A DNA stretch of 64,000 bases from Rostrohypoxylon terebratum (GCA_022497145.1 MU385908.1:62001-126000); one strand, 5' to 3'; numbered from the stretch's first letter, positions 21,841-35,498 are shown. The notes: generated from the sequence alone by a model not told the origin. Translations and numbers: made by a program.

Positions 21841-24800
21841 ATGTCGACCGATATGGATTTCCAAGACATCCAGGACCTGGAGGCTGCCCGAAAAGCCGCC
21901 GGTGCTGCAGTCTCTTCCAGCAGCGATAACGAAGATGTCTTCGAAGAGGGTGTCGCTCCGAAGGAGGCCAAGACGGCGCATCACATTCGCGCGAACAGCT
22001 CCATCATGCATTTGAAGAAACTCCTCGGTTAGTCGTGGCCACATGTCTCACTACATCCATTGCCCCGGACTTATTTTACTATCATATCTCTCCGTCTCGT
22101 CTTCTACCAAGTTTTGCTAACTGCTTTATTCTGGTACATAGTGGCCAACAGAGGTGAAATTCGTAAGTATCAACTCCATCACATGCAAATGATACGTTCA
22201 GCCCTTTTTAAACTAACCTTTTACCAGCTATTCGTGTATGTCCCTTCCCTAATGCAACATCGATGCAACAATATGTCTTGGGAGTTACCGGCGACTAATA
22301 GTTCATTTTTGGAGTATTAGATTTTTAGAACTGTAAGCGAAGCCCCCCTAATCAACAACCCCCAGTATTTCCAGTACCCCTAGTGCCCCCAGTGCCCCCA
22401 GTACCCCCAGTATCATACCGAAATACCCCAAGATTTCTCCGCAGGGGTTCAGAGGGACTAATTCACTAACTCAACTACCACCACCAGGCTCACGAATTGT
22501 CGCTACATACTGTTGCCGTTTTCAGGTGAGAGATAACAAAATTATGCTGCGACTCACTCGATACTAACCCATACAGTTATGAGGACCGACTTAGCATGCA
22601 TCGGCAGAGTATGTAGTTACCCAACCTGCCAACTAAGATGAAAAAGACAAAGGGAATACAAGGGGAATACAATGCTAACGCGCTTACAGAGGCCGATGAA
22701 GCCTACGTCATCGGTAAACGAGGCCAATACACACCAGTCGGCGCATACCTTGCCGGCGACGAAATTATCAAAATTGCCTTGGAACATGGCGTTCAGATGA
22801 TCCATCCAGGTAATTATTTTCACTTTCCATTTAGGCACTTATTCATAATTGACCATTGTTCCTAACCGAATCCGTCAGGATACGGATTTTTATCTGAAAA
22901 TGCCGAGTTTGCGCGAAATGTTGAGAAAGCTGGACTCATTGTAAGTTGACATCCAATCGCGCTCAACTTAGGGTTGTGTTAACTTTACCGGTTCATCTAG
23001 TTTGTTGGCCCCTCTCCTACCGTTATCGACTCCCTCGGTGACAAGGTTTCTGCTCGAAAACTTGCCATTGCCGCGAATGTTCCTGTCGTCCCCGGAACCG
23101 AAGGCGCAGTCGCCACATTCGAAGAGGTTAAGAAATTTACTGACGAATATGGTTTCCCTATTATTATCAAAGCCGCCTTCGGTGGTGGTGGCCGAGGTAT
23201 GAGAGTGGTGCGAGAACAAGGCAGTTTGAAAGAATCCTTTGACCGAGCTACTTCCGAGGCCAAGACGGCTTTCGGTAATGGCACGGTATTTGTCGAACGC
23301 TTCCTTGACAAGCCAAAGCATATCGAGGTTCAGCTTCTCGGAGATAACCATGGCAACATTGTCCACCTGTACGAACGTGACTGTTCGGTTCAGCGGAGAC
23401 ATCAAAAGGTGGTTGAAATTGCCCCGGCTAAGGATCTTCCCGCCGAAACCCGAGACAACATTCTGGCCGACGCGGTGAAGCTGGCCAAATCCGTAAATTA
23501 CCGAAATGCGGGTACTGCTGAGTTCTTAGTCGATCAAGAGAACCGTTACTACTTCATCGAGATTAACCCTCGTATCCAAGTCGAGCATACCATTACCGAG
23601 GAAATCACCGGTATTGATATTGTTGCTGCTCAGATCCAGATTGCCGCGGGTGCTTCGCTCGCACAGCTTGGCTTAACTCAAGACCGAATCTCTACGAGAG
23701 GGTTCGCTATTCAGTGCCGAATCACTACTGAAGACCCGTCTAAGCAGTTCCAGCCCGACACTGGCAAGATCGAGGTGTACAGATCCGCCGGTGGCAATGG
23801 AGTGCGTCTCGATGGTGGTAACGGATTCGCTGGCGCGGTTATCACGCCTTACTACGACTCCATGTTGGTCAAATGTACATGCCACGGCTCAACCTACGAG
23901 ATCGCGCGCCGAAAGATCCTTCGATCTCTCATCGAATTCCGTATCCGTGGTGTGAAGACGAACATTCCTTTCTTAGCTTCGCTGTTGACTCACCCGACCT
24001 TCATTGACGGTAACTGCTGGACCACGTTCATCGATGATACACCTCAATTATTCGATCTTATCGGCAGCCAGAACCGTGCTCAGAAGTTGCTAGCTTACCT
24101 TGGCGACATTGCTGTCAACGGAAGCAGCATAAAGGGTCAAATAGGCGAACCCAAATTCAAGGGCGACATCATCCTCCCCGAGCTGTTCAACGCCGATGGC
24201 TCGAAGATTGACGTTACTGAACCTTGTACGAAGGGATGGAGACAGATTCTTCTTGACCAAGGCCCGAAGGGATTCGCCAAGGCCGTTCGTCAAAACAAGG
24301 GCTGCTTGTTGATGGACACTACTTGGCGTGATGCTCATCAATCTTTGTTGGCTACCCGTGTTCGGACAATTGATCTGCTGGGTATCGCAAAGGAGACGAG
24401 CCATGCCCTATCCAACCTATACAGTTTGGAGTGCTGGGGTGGTGCCACCTTTGACGTCGCCATGCGTTTCCTCTACGAGGATCCCTGGGATCGTCTTCGC
24501 AAAATGCGAAAGGCTGTTCCAAACATCCCCTTCCAGATGCTCCTGCGTGGCGCGAACGGCGTGGCTTACGCTTCGCTCCCCGACAATGCTATTGACCACT
24601 TCGTGGACCAAGCAAAGAAGAACGGTGTTGACATCTTCCGAGTGTTCGACGCCCTAAACGACATCAACCAACTTGAAGTCGGTATCAAAGCTGTACAGAA
24701 GGCTGGTGGTGTAGCGGAAGGAACCGTTTGCTACAGTGGAGATTTCCTGGTAAGTGCTTTCTGATTCATTATGACTTCTTTCTATTACTTAGCCTCTTAT

Positions 24801-26314
24801 TCCCTGGACGGCGCATATATCTTAGAGTAATTCAGAAGTGACTAACTCCGAAATTAGAACCCCAAGAAGAAGTACAACCTTGAATACTATCTAGATCTGG
24901 TCGATAAACTAGTGGCCCTAGACATTGATGTCCTTGGTATCAAGGATATGGCTGGTGTGTTAAAGCCTCGTGCTGCTACCCTTCTGATCGGCTCTATCCG
25001 AAAGAAGTACCCCGACCTACCAATCCACGTCCACACCCATGACTCCGCTGGTACTGGTGTTGCTTCCATGGTTGCCTGCGCTCAGGCTGGTGCCGATGCT
25101 GTCGATGCTGCCACCGACAGTCTCTCTGGTATGACATCCCAGCCTAGCATCAACGCCATCATCGCGTCGCTTGAGGGTAGCGAGTTCGACCCTGGCCTAA
25201 ACCCCGCTCACGTCCGTGCTCTGGATACCTACTGGTCGCAATTACGCCTTCTATACTCACCATTCGAGGCTCACCTCATTGGACCTGACCCTGAGGTGTA
25301 TGAACACGAGATTCCCGGCGGTCAGCTGACCAACATGATGTTCCAAGCTGCCCAACTCGGTCTCGGTTCCCAATGGGCCGAAACTAAGAAGGCTTACGAA
25401 CAAGCCAACTACCTTCTTGGAGATATTGTCAAGGTCACGCCAACTTCCAAGGTGGTGGGTGATCTAGCACAGTTCATGGTCTCGAACAAGCTTACTCCCC
25501 AAGATGTTGTCGATCGCGCCGGCGAGCTCGACTTCCCCGGATCGGTCCTCGAATTCCTCGAGGGTATGATGGGTCAGCCCTACGGTGGATTCCCAGAGCC
25601 TCTGCGCTCAAGGGCTCTTAGGAACCGCCGCAAGTTCGACAAGCGACCTGGTCTTTACCTCGACCCTGTCGACTTCAAGAAGACACGCTCCGAGCTTGTA
25701 CAAAAATGGGGTCAGGTTACCGAGACGGATGTGGCTTCTTTCCTCATGTACCCCAAAGTCTACGACGATTACAGGAAATTCGTGCAAAAGTTCGGTGACC
25801 TCTCCGTCCTACCAACGAAGTACTTCCTTTCCGCACCACAGATCGGCGAGGAGTTCCACGTCGAGCTAGAGAAGGGCAAGGTTCTCATTCTCAAGTTGCT
25901 CGCCGTCGGTCCTCTATCAGAGAACACCGGCCAGCGAGAGGTGTTCTACGAGATGAACGGCGAAGTCCGTCAAGTTACTGTCGATGACAAGAAGGCTAGC
26001 GTTGAGAACGTCAGCCGACCCAAGGCCGACCCTGGCGACTCCAGCCAAGTCGGTGCACCAATGGCTGGTGTCTTGGTCGAGCTAAGAGTCCACGAAGGAA
26101 CTGATGTCAAGAAGGGAGATCCCCTTGCTGTACTCAGCGCCATGAAGATGGTGAGATATCTTAAGAGATTGTATACCTCGAAATTTTGCGCTAACATTTT
26201 CAATAGGAAATGGTCATTTCAGCTCCCCACAACGGTAAGGTTACAGGCCTTCAAGTCAGGGAAGGCGATTCGGTAGACGGATCGGACTTGGTTTGCAAAA
26301 TTGCAAAGTCTTAA
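21841..26314 (+). CDS. pyc: Pyruvate carboxylase
   Basis: Eleven exons: 21841-22027, 22142-22162, 22228-22235, 22321-22332, 22488-22525, 22577-22608, 22690-22809, 22879-22940, 23001-24749, 24858-26150 and 26207-26314, giving 1209 residues, the normal size for fungal PYC. The 5' third is split by eight introns, and exons 2-4 are 21, 8 and 12 nt and together rebuild VANRGEIPIRIFRT. The biotin carboxylase domain (about 60-510) has the ATP-grasp loop GGGGRG near 221-226 and EINPRIQVEHT. The carboxyltransferase domain has TTWRDAHQSLLATR from about 597 and HTHDSAGTG. The C-terminal biotinyl domain has SAMKMEM, with the biotinylated lysine at about 1173, split by the last intron directly after AMKM. 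The enzyme is cytosolic in filamentous fungi and makes oxaloacetate from pyruvate, bicarbonate and ATP. All key motifs are intact. Confidence 0.97.
22360..22413. repeat. Minisatellite in pyruvate carboxylase intron 4
   Basis: Imperfect tandem copies of a roughly 9-bp unit, AGTGCCCCC/AGTACCCCC, lie in the 155-nt intron 22333-22487. This intron is the second longest in the gene, probably because of the repeat. Confidence 0.85.
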
Positions 26315-26674
26315 AATGCAGTTCGGTTACTAAATTGGACGGCTCACGGGAATCAGGGAGCGGAGTCACGGTATCGGGTTGCTGACGAGGGCTTGGTTGG
26401 AGTGTTTAAGGAACCGGGGGGTAAGAATATTCGGACCGGAGCGGAATTCTCTTGACGCGCATGTGTTACGCCATTCCTAAGTTTACTCGTTTTTTTTTTT
26501 CACTCACGAGGGTACAAAATATTCAGGCACGCAATAGTGCCTAGTCTTTGCTTCTACAAATATCACCATCAATTCATCTATTACTCTCGCTCGAGCGTAC
26601 AATGCATCGTTTTGTGTTCTTGTCGCGAATGATCTGATCTGATCTTATCATTTATTCTTGAGTGATACCGGTCA
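26315..26674. other. Intergenic, convergent 3' ends
   Basis: 360 bp between the pyruvate carboxylase stop and the stop of the glycosidase on the other strand. It contains a T tract near 26490 and probably both 3' UTRs. Confidence 0.5.
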
Positions 26675-29372
26675 TCAAAGACCGAAATCCACCTCGTCCA
26701 GCTTAACAACAGGCAACAAGGCCATATGTAGCTTCGCAGACCCGTAGGGCACGAACCGCGCGGCGAAGGGTTTTCCGGTAGGTTTCACGTCGAAGGTGCC
26801 CGGGTCGGCGGCGGTGTCCAGGACGACGGGCCAGTCGATCTTGACGCCGGCGACGCGCAGCTCGACGGGCGGGCCGCCGAGGTCCCAGACCGGGTTGCGC
26901 AGCTCGTCCTCGGTCACCTCCAGCACGTCGTCCGCGTGCTCCGCGTACGTGCCGTCCGCGAGCCGCCGCACCACCTTGATCTGCGTCGGGTCGATGGCTA
27001 CGTTCCACAGCGCGCCCGCTTTCGGCGTGTAGAAGTGGTCTCGTGTCCGGCCCTCCGGGTCCGTCGTGTTGGACGGGAGAACCTCTTCTGTGCGGTAGGC
27101 GACGGGGGGGAGCACTTCGGTGTCGTGGTCGATGGCTAGGGCGTAGAGGAGGGCGCCGTAGTACAGGGCTGCGGTGTTGTTCGCGCGGGACTCGACGCGC
27201 GGGGTTGTGGAGAGGCGGAGGGAGAGGGTCGAGGTTCCGGGGGGTATGCCGAGCGGCAGCAGGCCTTGGCCCCAGGGGCCGATGGGGCGGGGGGATGCTA
27301 GGGCGGAGGCTGCGGAGAGGGAGAGCGAGGTGGTCGTGGTGGGCGAGCTGATGTCGATGGTGCTCTTGCTTATGTTCACCCAGGTCGGGATCCGCACGTA
27401 GAAATCTACGGGCTGGTCCGCGCTTACGCTGTATGTGATCGTGTGGCCGAAGGGGTAGGTCGTGTTCGCGCTCGCTTGCACTACGTTGTTCTCCCCGTTG
27501 TTGCCTAGGGTTGTGGCGACGCTGCCGGGGACTAGGAAGAGGTGCGCGAGCCCGGTGCGGCCGTCGGTTGTGGCCCAGCTGTTGGCGAGGAATTTGGGGT
27601 ACGCTTGGGGGTGGTTTACTGTGCAGCAGGGCTGGTGGTGAGGTTAGTATTAGTATCGTGGTGCAGAGAGAAAAAGGGGGGGGGGACAATGGGGACTTAC
27701 GTAGTTGGGCTCGAGTCCGAAGACGTTAGAGTAGGAGTTTACATCAAACCAGTTCTGGTCTGTCGAGAGATTTCTAGCCCACGGCTTTAGGGGGTCAGCG
27801 GTATTATCCTTCATTTGAATAAAGCATATGAGGGATGCACACCTGGTTTTCTTGCTGGACATACTGATGCGACCACCAGTCCGCTGCTACGGAGACCGGG
27901 AACGCATTAAAGGCAGTTTGCTCCGCCCAGTCGGCGATATCGTTGTCGCCTAAGTACTGGTAGATGTACGCAGATGAGAACAAGACTTCGGCCGCGATGC
28001 AGAGTTCAGCTCCTCGGCTGGGATTCAAGTCCGAGATATACTCGTCAGCGATGATCGTACCCGCGAGCGAGCGGTGGTATTGCGCCAGCAGATCGACGGC
28101 TTTCCTTGTCTGGTCCTTGAGAGCCTGGTCTCCGGTATTCCGGTATAGTGACAAGGGGTATCGCAAGCCTTTAATGGGATTTGGTTAGCAGGGAACCGTG
28201 TATCATTCTTAATTCCCTCACCTTCAGCCATGTTTACTCCGTGCAGGAAAACCCAGCTCAAGTCGTATGGGGTGTTATCGTCATAGACCTTAGGGTAAGC
28301 CTCATCCGTCCAGAAAGTCCTCCAATCGGCTCCCCACTGTAGCATATAAGTTAGCAGAGTCTCTCTTCATTACCCCTCTTCATTTCTTTTTCATTTCTCA
28401 TGAATAATTGCCAATTAATATGAAGAATAACTTACCACTACACCTCCTTCGATCATAAGATCCATGGTCTCCCAGATAATCTGAGAATTATTCCGAGGGT
28501 ACCTTTCCAAAAGCCACTGCAGTGGAATATGCATTTCGTGTGTCCGGCCAACTCCGAAACCAGCTGTGTCGTATGTATCATTGCCATGAACAATCAGACC
28601 GGTAAAATTATTCTGAAGCACTGTAAAATGTCATATTAGCGACTGTCATTGTATAGTAGCCTTTATAAGGTAAACTTACTGCTGTGAGCGAGCTCCACAT
28701 AACGGTGCATCGCATCCACGATACGTTCCGTCTCGTTCGGATCGGCTTCGGCGTACTGGATAAGTGCCAGCAAAAGCAAGTTGCGAGCCCAAATACCCCT
28801 CGTGGCTTGCGTGATCTCCCATCCGAGCCATCCGTCCTCTTGCTGGTGGTCGAGGAGGTAGTCTAGATAATACTTGACCTGGCCGGTAATTCTCTCATCA
28901 CCTAATCCGAAAGCCAAAGGAACGAGGCCGTTAAACCAGTAAGGAGAAGCTTCACTATCCAGACATCAGCATCATCATTCCCAGAATTCGACAGCGCCGA
29001 CCCATATACACACGAAAATATCACAGAAGTCATGCAAACTTACTCTAAACCAGAATACTCCGTATTCCCGCCCAAATACTTCGAATCGTGCACGAAGCGG
29101 TAGAAATCGAACATATTCCCCGACAACCCCGCCGCCTCGAGCTCAAGCTGATCCCGAAACCAGCCCAGCGGCTTGATCGAGCCCAAATCCAGCGCCTTGA
29201 ACATCGGCTGCACAACTAAAGATCCGATCAGTCCCCGAGGGCTACTCCCCCCAAAAATCCAGTGGTTCGATTACTTACGATCGGCCCCTTCCTTGTATGT
29301 CGATCTTTGCACGGCCTCAGCCCGCGCGCCGACCGATGCCACGAGGGCGACAAAAAGCCTAGGAACCAGCAT
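26675..29372 (-). CDS. Secreted GH127-type (DUF1680) glycoside hydrolase, putative beta-L-arabinofuranosidase
   Basis: Eight exons on the minus strand: 29372-29279, 29215-29044, 28954-28680, 28620-28436, 28336-28222, 28168-27843, 27784-27701 and 27631-26675, encoding 735 residues. The N-terminus MLVPRLFVALVASVGARAEA is a good signal peptide. The catalytic (alpha/alpha)6 region shows EASPYWFNGLVPLAFG, GGVVWGADWR, HGVNMAEGLRYPLSL, SRGAELC, then DWWSHQY and EPNYPCCTVNHPQ. The Glu-x-Cys (335-337) and Cys-Cys (419-420) pairs correspond to the zinc-binding and nucleophile residues of characterised GH127 enzymes, so activity is likely. A beta-sandwich tail follows in the large last exon, which is GC-rich. 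Its expected job is to release arabinose-type sugars from plant glycans or glycoproteins outside the cell. The exact substrate is inference; fungal DUF1680 proteins are little studied. Confidence 0.9.
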
Positions 29373-30236
29373 GATGAGCAGAAAACAAAGAGTAGAAAAA
29401 GGTACTGCTAGCAGCCAGGCGAAAGCGTACAGGACGAACCGTCTATCTCCCCCGTCGTGCGTCGCGATGCGACTTCATTATATACACCATGCGGCGATCT
29501 ATTCTCGTATTACCCTCACCGACCCCCCTTTGCATATTTTCCCCCTCATCTGTGGTGATCTAGGTCTCGGAGTAAAGGTGGGTTGATAAGGCGAGAGATG
29601 AACTCAAGATATGCGAGCCTATCGGAATGAAACGTAAGATGGAACATCACTATCCACCAATTCTACCGTCTCTTCCCAACGTTACAGCCAGACCGACGCG
29701 CAGGGTTTACCAACAAGGCTAATATAAACAAGCTTGATAAGCATGCCAGGAACAAATCACACGATACTATGCCCGTGGTCCAGCTTTATTTCTCACAATA
29801 TGCTTGAGTCATTAGCCATAACCTACCAACTTCAGACCGGTAAAAGGGTCTCATTGTACTATCATACAAATACAACAAGCACGCTGTGTGTGCAAGCTTG
29901 CCATCACCAGATCTCCGACATGCTCTAGATGCGAGCTGATCGGAGTATCCATCCTGTAACCTGTTTGTTTTGTGTAGTAGACTTCACTGATTTCGGCCTT
30001 GGCCGAGACCATTACACGAACACATTATCTCAAAATCCGCAGAACTTTTTCTATGACGAACTCCCCAAGATGTCCACCCCACCCACCTATGACCCTAATG
30101 GACTAGGTAGTACTATTAATCGAACGCTCCCGACGACATGTCCGAAGCCTTTCGTGGATATCGCAGGGATACTAACCTATGGCTAAACCTACACCTGGGA
30201 CCGATTTCTATGCCTCTGAACCCGCTGAAACGCACC
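29373..30236. other. Intergenic
   Basis: About 860 bp between the glycosidase start and the clathrin stop. It should hold the glycosidase promoter. No supported gene was seen; short frames here lack family resemblance. Confidence 0.5.
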
Positions 30237-33200
30237 CTAAAACCCTCCATACATTGATTGAGAAGCAAGGCCGTTGGTCTGCGCGAAAGGAGCGGGGGAC
30301 ATCCTTCCACCGGCAGACGCAGGGCCGGCAGTGATCATGAGTCGATTGCCTCCGAGGATAGGAGTTTGGTCCTCGTGGGTCTCTTGGGCGGCCTCCTTCG
30401 CTTTCCGTGCTTCGTTGTCAGCCTTAAGCGTTGCAAGCTCCTTAGTCTGCTGGCAGAGCAGATTGATCATGTATGGCATGGTGAAGTCGTTAAGACCGTG
30501 GCGCCACGAAAGCTCAAGAACGGTATCAGGACGAATAAGGTCGTAGCATGAGTAGAGCATCCCAACATAGCACTCGCGGCTTCCAATGTCGACAAACTAA
30601 AAGATGGTCAGAATACAAACGTCTATGATACCTAAGGGAGGAGTAGCAACTTACGTAACGGAGTAATTCCTCGACAACCTCGGGCTTAGCAGAGATGGCG
30701 GCTGTCTCTATAGCATCCTTGTACAACTTGTCCTGCTTCGACAAAGCAATGGATTTCTCCCATCGCTTGGTTTTTCGGTAGATGTTGGCAGCAATCTGGC
30801 GGAAGAAGACAAGGTCGTGCTTCTCTAGACGAGACGCAAGTTCGACAGCATCATAATTGTCGTAGTTCTCTACCGAATCCCGGAGAGTCTTGTAATCCTC
30901 CTCCTCGATCAGGAGATCGTTAATAGCGTCGTTCACCGTGCGCTTGTTCTGGCTCTGGACGTTGAGCAAGAATGGTTTAATCAAGGGCAAGTTATCGGAC
31001 TTCTGGAACATGCGAACAACCCGGTTAACGTCAATGCGAGGAGTGAGAACTTGGAGAAGGTCGGTGAGAAGCGAGGGGTGCTGCTCCAAGTAAAAGTTGA
31101 TAGCACGGTAGTAAATCTCTAGGTTGGCAACCTTGACAACAATGTCCTTGAATTGTTGGTGCTCCCACGAGTTTTGCGCACGTTCCATCACGGCAAGCGC
31201 AGCGTTGTCGAATTCGTCATAATGGTAGTAACAGAACACCAACTCAGGCCAGAGGTTAGCTTCCTCGCAAGCACGGATCAGCTTAGGCAAGTTCATCCGG
31301 CTCCAGAAAAGCTTGATGTGCTCCATCAGACGCTCAGGATGGTACTTGGAAAGTGCAATGCCTAATTCCGTGAACATTCCCATGTGAGCACGCTCGAGGC
31401 CGAGGCCTTGTTCGAGAACATCGATAAGCTCATCAAAGTAGCCTTCCGACTCGTACTGCTTGACCAGAGCTTGCAGCTGTTCGGCATCAACGATCAAGTT
31501 AAGACCGCAGATTTTCGCAAGTCGGAACTCTTTCTTTGCCACACACGCACCATGAACCTGGTTCCAAACGCGGATGTTGTTAGCCTTGCGGGCACATTCG
31601 ACAGCCGCTTGATAATCCTCAAGATGCACAAGCGTAGTAGCGAGCTTGGACCAATTAGAGATGCTGGTGTAAAAGATCTTGGCGGCTTGGTGGAAGCCTT
31701 CTTCCGCAGCCTTGTCACCAGACTCTTCGATATTGGCGACATTTGTGCCGCGGAGGAAATCCTCCAACTCTCCTAATTGGTCAAGCCGAGCATAGCAGAA
31801 TGCGATAGCGGTATCAATAGGAGGTTCGCGCATGGTCTTACGGGCCATACGGAGATATTTGACCAACTCTTCATCCTTCCCAGCATGAGTGGCAACCTCG
31901 ATAACTTCAACGTAGTTGCGGGGGTCCCCGGCTCTGATGTATGATTCAATCGCATCCGCAACGCGTAGGCCATCGAGCTGAGCCTTCGCAACTCGACTCC
32001 ATACTTCGGGAATATCGACGTCTTCTGCGAACGCGCTCGCACGGTCGATACTAACTACATGCTCGACCAAGACTTCAACGGCGGCTGTCTTATTTCCAAC
32101 CTTCTTGTAAATCTCGAAGGCCTCTTCGTGAAGCCCTACGTCGATACAAAGCTGCGCACATTCATCGGGATTGAATGCGTCCAGACGGTGAATATAGTCC
32201 ATAACTCTACTCTTGTCGGACTTAGCAGCAGTGAGTATAAGCAAGTTTTGGAGACTTGGGTTGTCATTGAAGGGTGAAGGTTCCAGCACGATCTTCTCGA
32301 GGAGTTCGATGAGTTCGCCCGGAAGGTCGGCCGCCAGGAATGATGCAACAGCTTCCGAAACCTTTGCAGGGTCGTTGCATTCAGGAACGGCCGTCGCAAC
32401 AACTTGATCAATAACTGATCTTCGGTGGATGTTGTTCTCACTAAGAACGAACATCCACAAGTCCCGGTCGGAACGTTCTAGGACGTAACGGGCTTGGGCA
32501 CGGTACATAGAGTTTTCGTTGGTGATGTTGATCAACTCCAAATCATTCTGTCCCTTCTGATATGCGATAAATGCCAAATTAGGATCCCGCTTTTCGCAGT
32601 ACTTGCCAACGCTAAGAGTATCGTATTGGTCATTGTCCCGCAGGAACTTCTCTGGGTTGTTGTTAGAGTCGATATAAATCTTGGCAAGAGCATTGAAGAC
32701 AGCTGGTTGCTGGTTGCCAGCGGCCAGGGTGGCCTCGAGGAAGGGAAGCAATAGCTTCAAGCGGTTCCGAGTCTCCACCTCGTGAACGAGTGCATCAATA
32801 GGAATTGACGCAGGGTTGATAGTGGTTAAAAGGTTTTTGATGACTGATTCATCGCAGTCCACATCGAGTAGACCACCTATGACCTCGGGGGTCCTACCAG
32901 GGTTTACTCGCTGTACATAAACCTCAATGGCATTGAAGCGCTGGTTCTGGTACAAGTACAGGATCAAATCATGGACAAAATTATGTCTGTCGCAGACGAT
33001 GATAAGTGGAAGCATCTCAGCGAGCTTAGCCTCTTTGAGGAAGTTCTTGACCTTTTCAGGGTTGTAATAATTGCTGTCTCGGCAGATCCTCTCCACCTCG
33101 GCGAACTGGCCCATCCTGGTAGCCGCTTCGATGTACTTGAAGTGAACATCTGCGTCCTGTGACAAGTTGACGATACTACCAAGATAGAAGAAGAGACCCT

Positions 33201-35498
33201 CGTGGGTCTTGTACTTCTCGAAAAGGTCGATCAGGTTGGTGGGGCCGAGCAACTCAGAATACTTGGTGGCGACCTGAACCACAGATTGGAGATTCTGGCG
33301 GATATTGGCCTTCATCATGGCATCGAGGCATTCTAGAGATTGTTCCACCGAAAGTTGGCCAAAATAGTTGACCAGCCAGTCTGGGTTGAAGCCGGCAGTA
33401 CCGGGAATACCAACAATGACTCGCTTGACCGCCGCGGGGTCCTCGTACAGTTCTAGCGCCTTCTGATATAAGCCAGTCTGCTCACACAAGCTGGCAATTC
33501 GGGCCTTGTCGAAATGAGAAAACAGGTTGTTACCTAAGATTGCGTCGGCCACCTGAGGAGCGTTCATTAGGTTCATCTCCAAAAGTCTTGTTTGCAAGTG
33601 GCCATGTTCCGGCTTGTTCTCTTTCAAAGCTTCCAACAAGAAAGCAGTAGCCTGTTGAACCATGCCTTGGGCCTGGAAAACATCAACCACACGCTCGATG
33701 TCGACCAAAGAACCACCTTGGTGGCTGGCCAATGAGGTTGCAAACTCTGCGCCACGTTCTGGGTTTGTGCGAACAATGTGCTGCAGGAGCGTAATCCAGT
33801 CAGGCTGGTAACCAGTCGACTCGCAGTAAGGCAAAATCTTTTCGAACTGTCCAAGTTCAGCAAATGAAGCAACCACCTTGTGAGCTGCATTAGCTTTCAA
33901 GTAGACAGCCAAAGCCAAGTTTGTGTCATGTGGCCGTATCAGATCACCCAGCTCCTCAGAAAAGTCCAATTTGCCTTCTTTAGCCCACTTCTCAAGGAGG
34001 TGCTTGCGATTCTGGGACAAGACAGGTATAGCGAGCTCCAAAGTTTCAGTTTTGTTAAGAGGAGTGCTCTTGTCAAGAAGCATTCCGAAATACTGCAAGA
34101 TATAGGACATCTTGCCGGGAGGCGGCGGGAGATTCTTGAATTTGTTAATCGTCTCTGTCGTACGTAAGAATCCGCGTGGAGAGTTGGCAGCAACTTTAGC
34201 GGCACCCTCATAATTCTGAGAATTGAATAGTTGATCGAACTGGCGAACGTAGAGCTGGTCTGCACCAGGAAGGCCGGCACGAGAGGCCATCTTGATTGCA
34301 ATTTCGGTATTTGCTGGGTTCTGAAGGAGGTAATCAATCATGGTAGATTCGTCAACAGACACGAACAGTACTTGGCCCTTCCTATTGATTCCAAGAATAC
34401 CAGTGGAGTCGGAATCAGAGCACGTAGTGAAGATCGTCTCGCTTGAAATGCGATTCATGAAGATAGTAGTGCCGGTTTCCATATCGTAGAGGTGGATAAA
34501 GCCATACTTTGTTACCATATAAATGATACCGTACTTTTGGGACACCTGCATGGCGACAGGGAAATCGTTCGTGGCCTCCGGGGGAAAGAAGATATCAACA
34601 GCCTTCTTCTGAAAGGGTTGGTTTCCTTCCGGGTGGTCGATCTCGACGATATGGAGCTTGGCGCCCGTGGCCGTACGGACAGCGAAAGAGAAGACCTTCG
34701 TATCGGCAGGTTGACCTTCTATCCGAAGTGTACCGAATGTGGCAGCATGACCTTCAATTGCTTGGCTGATGCCTCGGTCCTTGGAGTACAGTTGTAGACT
34801 ACCAACCACGCGGCCGGCTTGTTGGGAAATACCAACAACTGCCATCCATTTACCGTCACTGTTAATTCGGTAGTTGATGATTTGGCAACCCTAGCGAGAC
34901 GAAAGTTAGCACGCGATCTAAATCGAACGCAGTATGAATATGCGGTGATTATGATATAATGCTTACACTTACACTTAAGTTGGCATTGCGCTTGAAGACC
35001 TCTACGGGAGCAGCTTGGGTGTTGTCGTATATGTCCCAGTGGAAGACTGAGGTCTCTGTGACCAGACCTAAGGTCGACTCGCTGACCCACTTCCAGAAGA
35101 CAACATCCTCATTCATAGTAGCAGACTTTAATTTTGCCTTCTTCTCTAAGTCGAAGATTTGTAGTGTTCTTGATTGAGCGCGAAGAGCGATTATCTGTTT
35201 GTTCCAGTGCATGATGGCACTGTCGGCCTTAATAGGACGTCGGGTGACATTGTTGCCTTGCTTAAGATCAATGATAATAACTTCAGGCTGCGCGGCATCT
35301 CCCTTCTTTTCTCGTATGCAGATAAAGGAGTCGGATTCTAAGGTCTGATGGGTCTCCGAGTTAGTTCCTGAGTCAAGAAGAGTATCGAAGAATAGCTAAA
35401 AAACAACTTACACAAGAGTTAAATCCAACTGAGGACTGATCAACACCAACGTTACTGAGCGTCAGAAGCTCCTGAAACTTGATAGGAAGTGGTGCCAT
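30237..35498 (-). CDS. Clathrin heavy chain
   Basis: Four exons: 35498-35412, 35344-34973, 34890-30655 and 30596-30237, with introns of 67, 82 and 58 nt, giving 1684 residues, the expected length. It begins MAPLPIKFQELLTLSNVGV. The N-terminal beta-propeller (about 1-330) contains LESDSFICIREK, MHWNKQIIALRA and VFWKWVSESTLGLVTE. A linker and the alpha-helical leg repeats follow (for example KYKTHEGLFFYLGSIV and LVFCYYHYDEFDNAA). The C-terminal trimerisation part, WRHGLNDFTMPYMINLL, is followed by a flexible Gly/Ala/Met tail ending SMYGGF. It forms triskelions that coat vesicles at the plasma membrane, trans-Golgi and endosomes. No disruption was seen. The start is fixed by the conserved N-terminus in the small first exon. 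Confidence 0.98.

Noticed and set aside
26703..27689. 328-codon Arg/Pro/His-rich frame overlapping the glycosidase last exon
   Set aside because: Alternative-frame shadow; the other frame carries the conserved glycosidase sequence.
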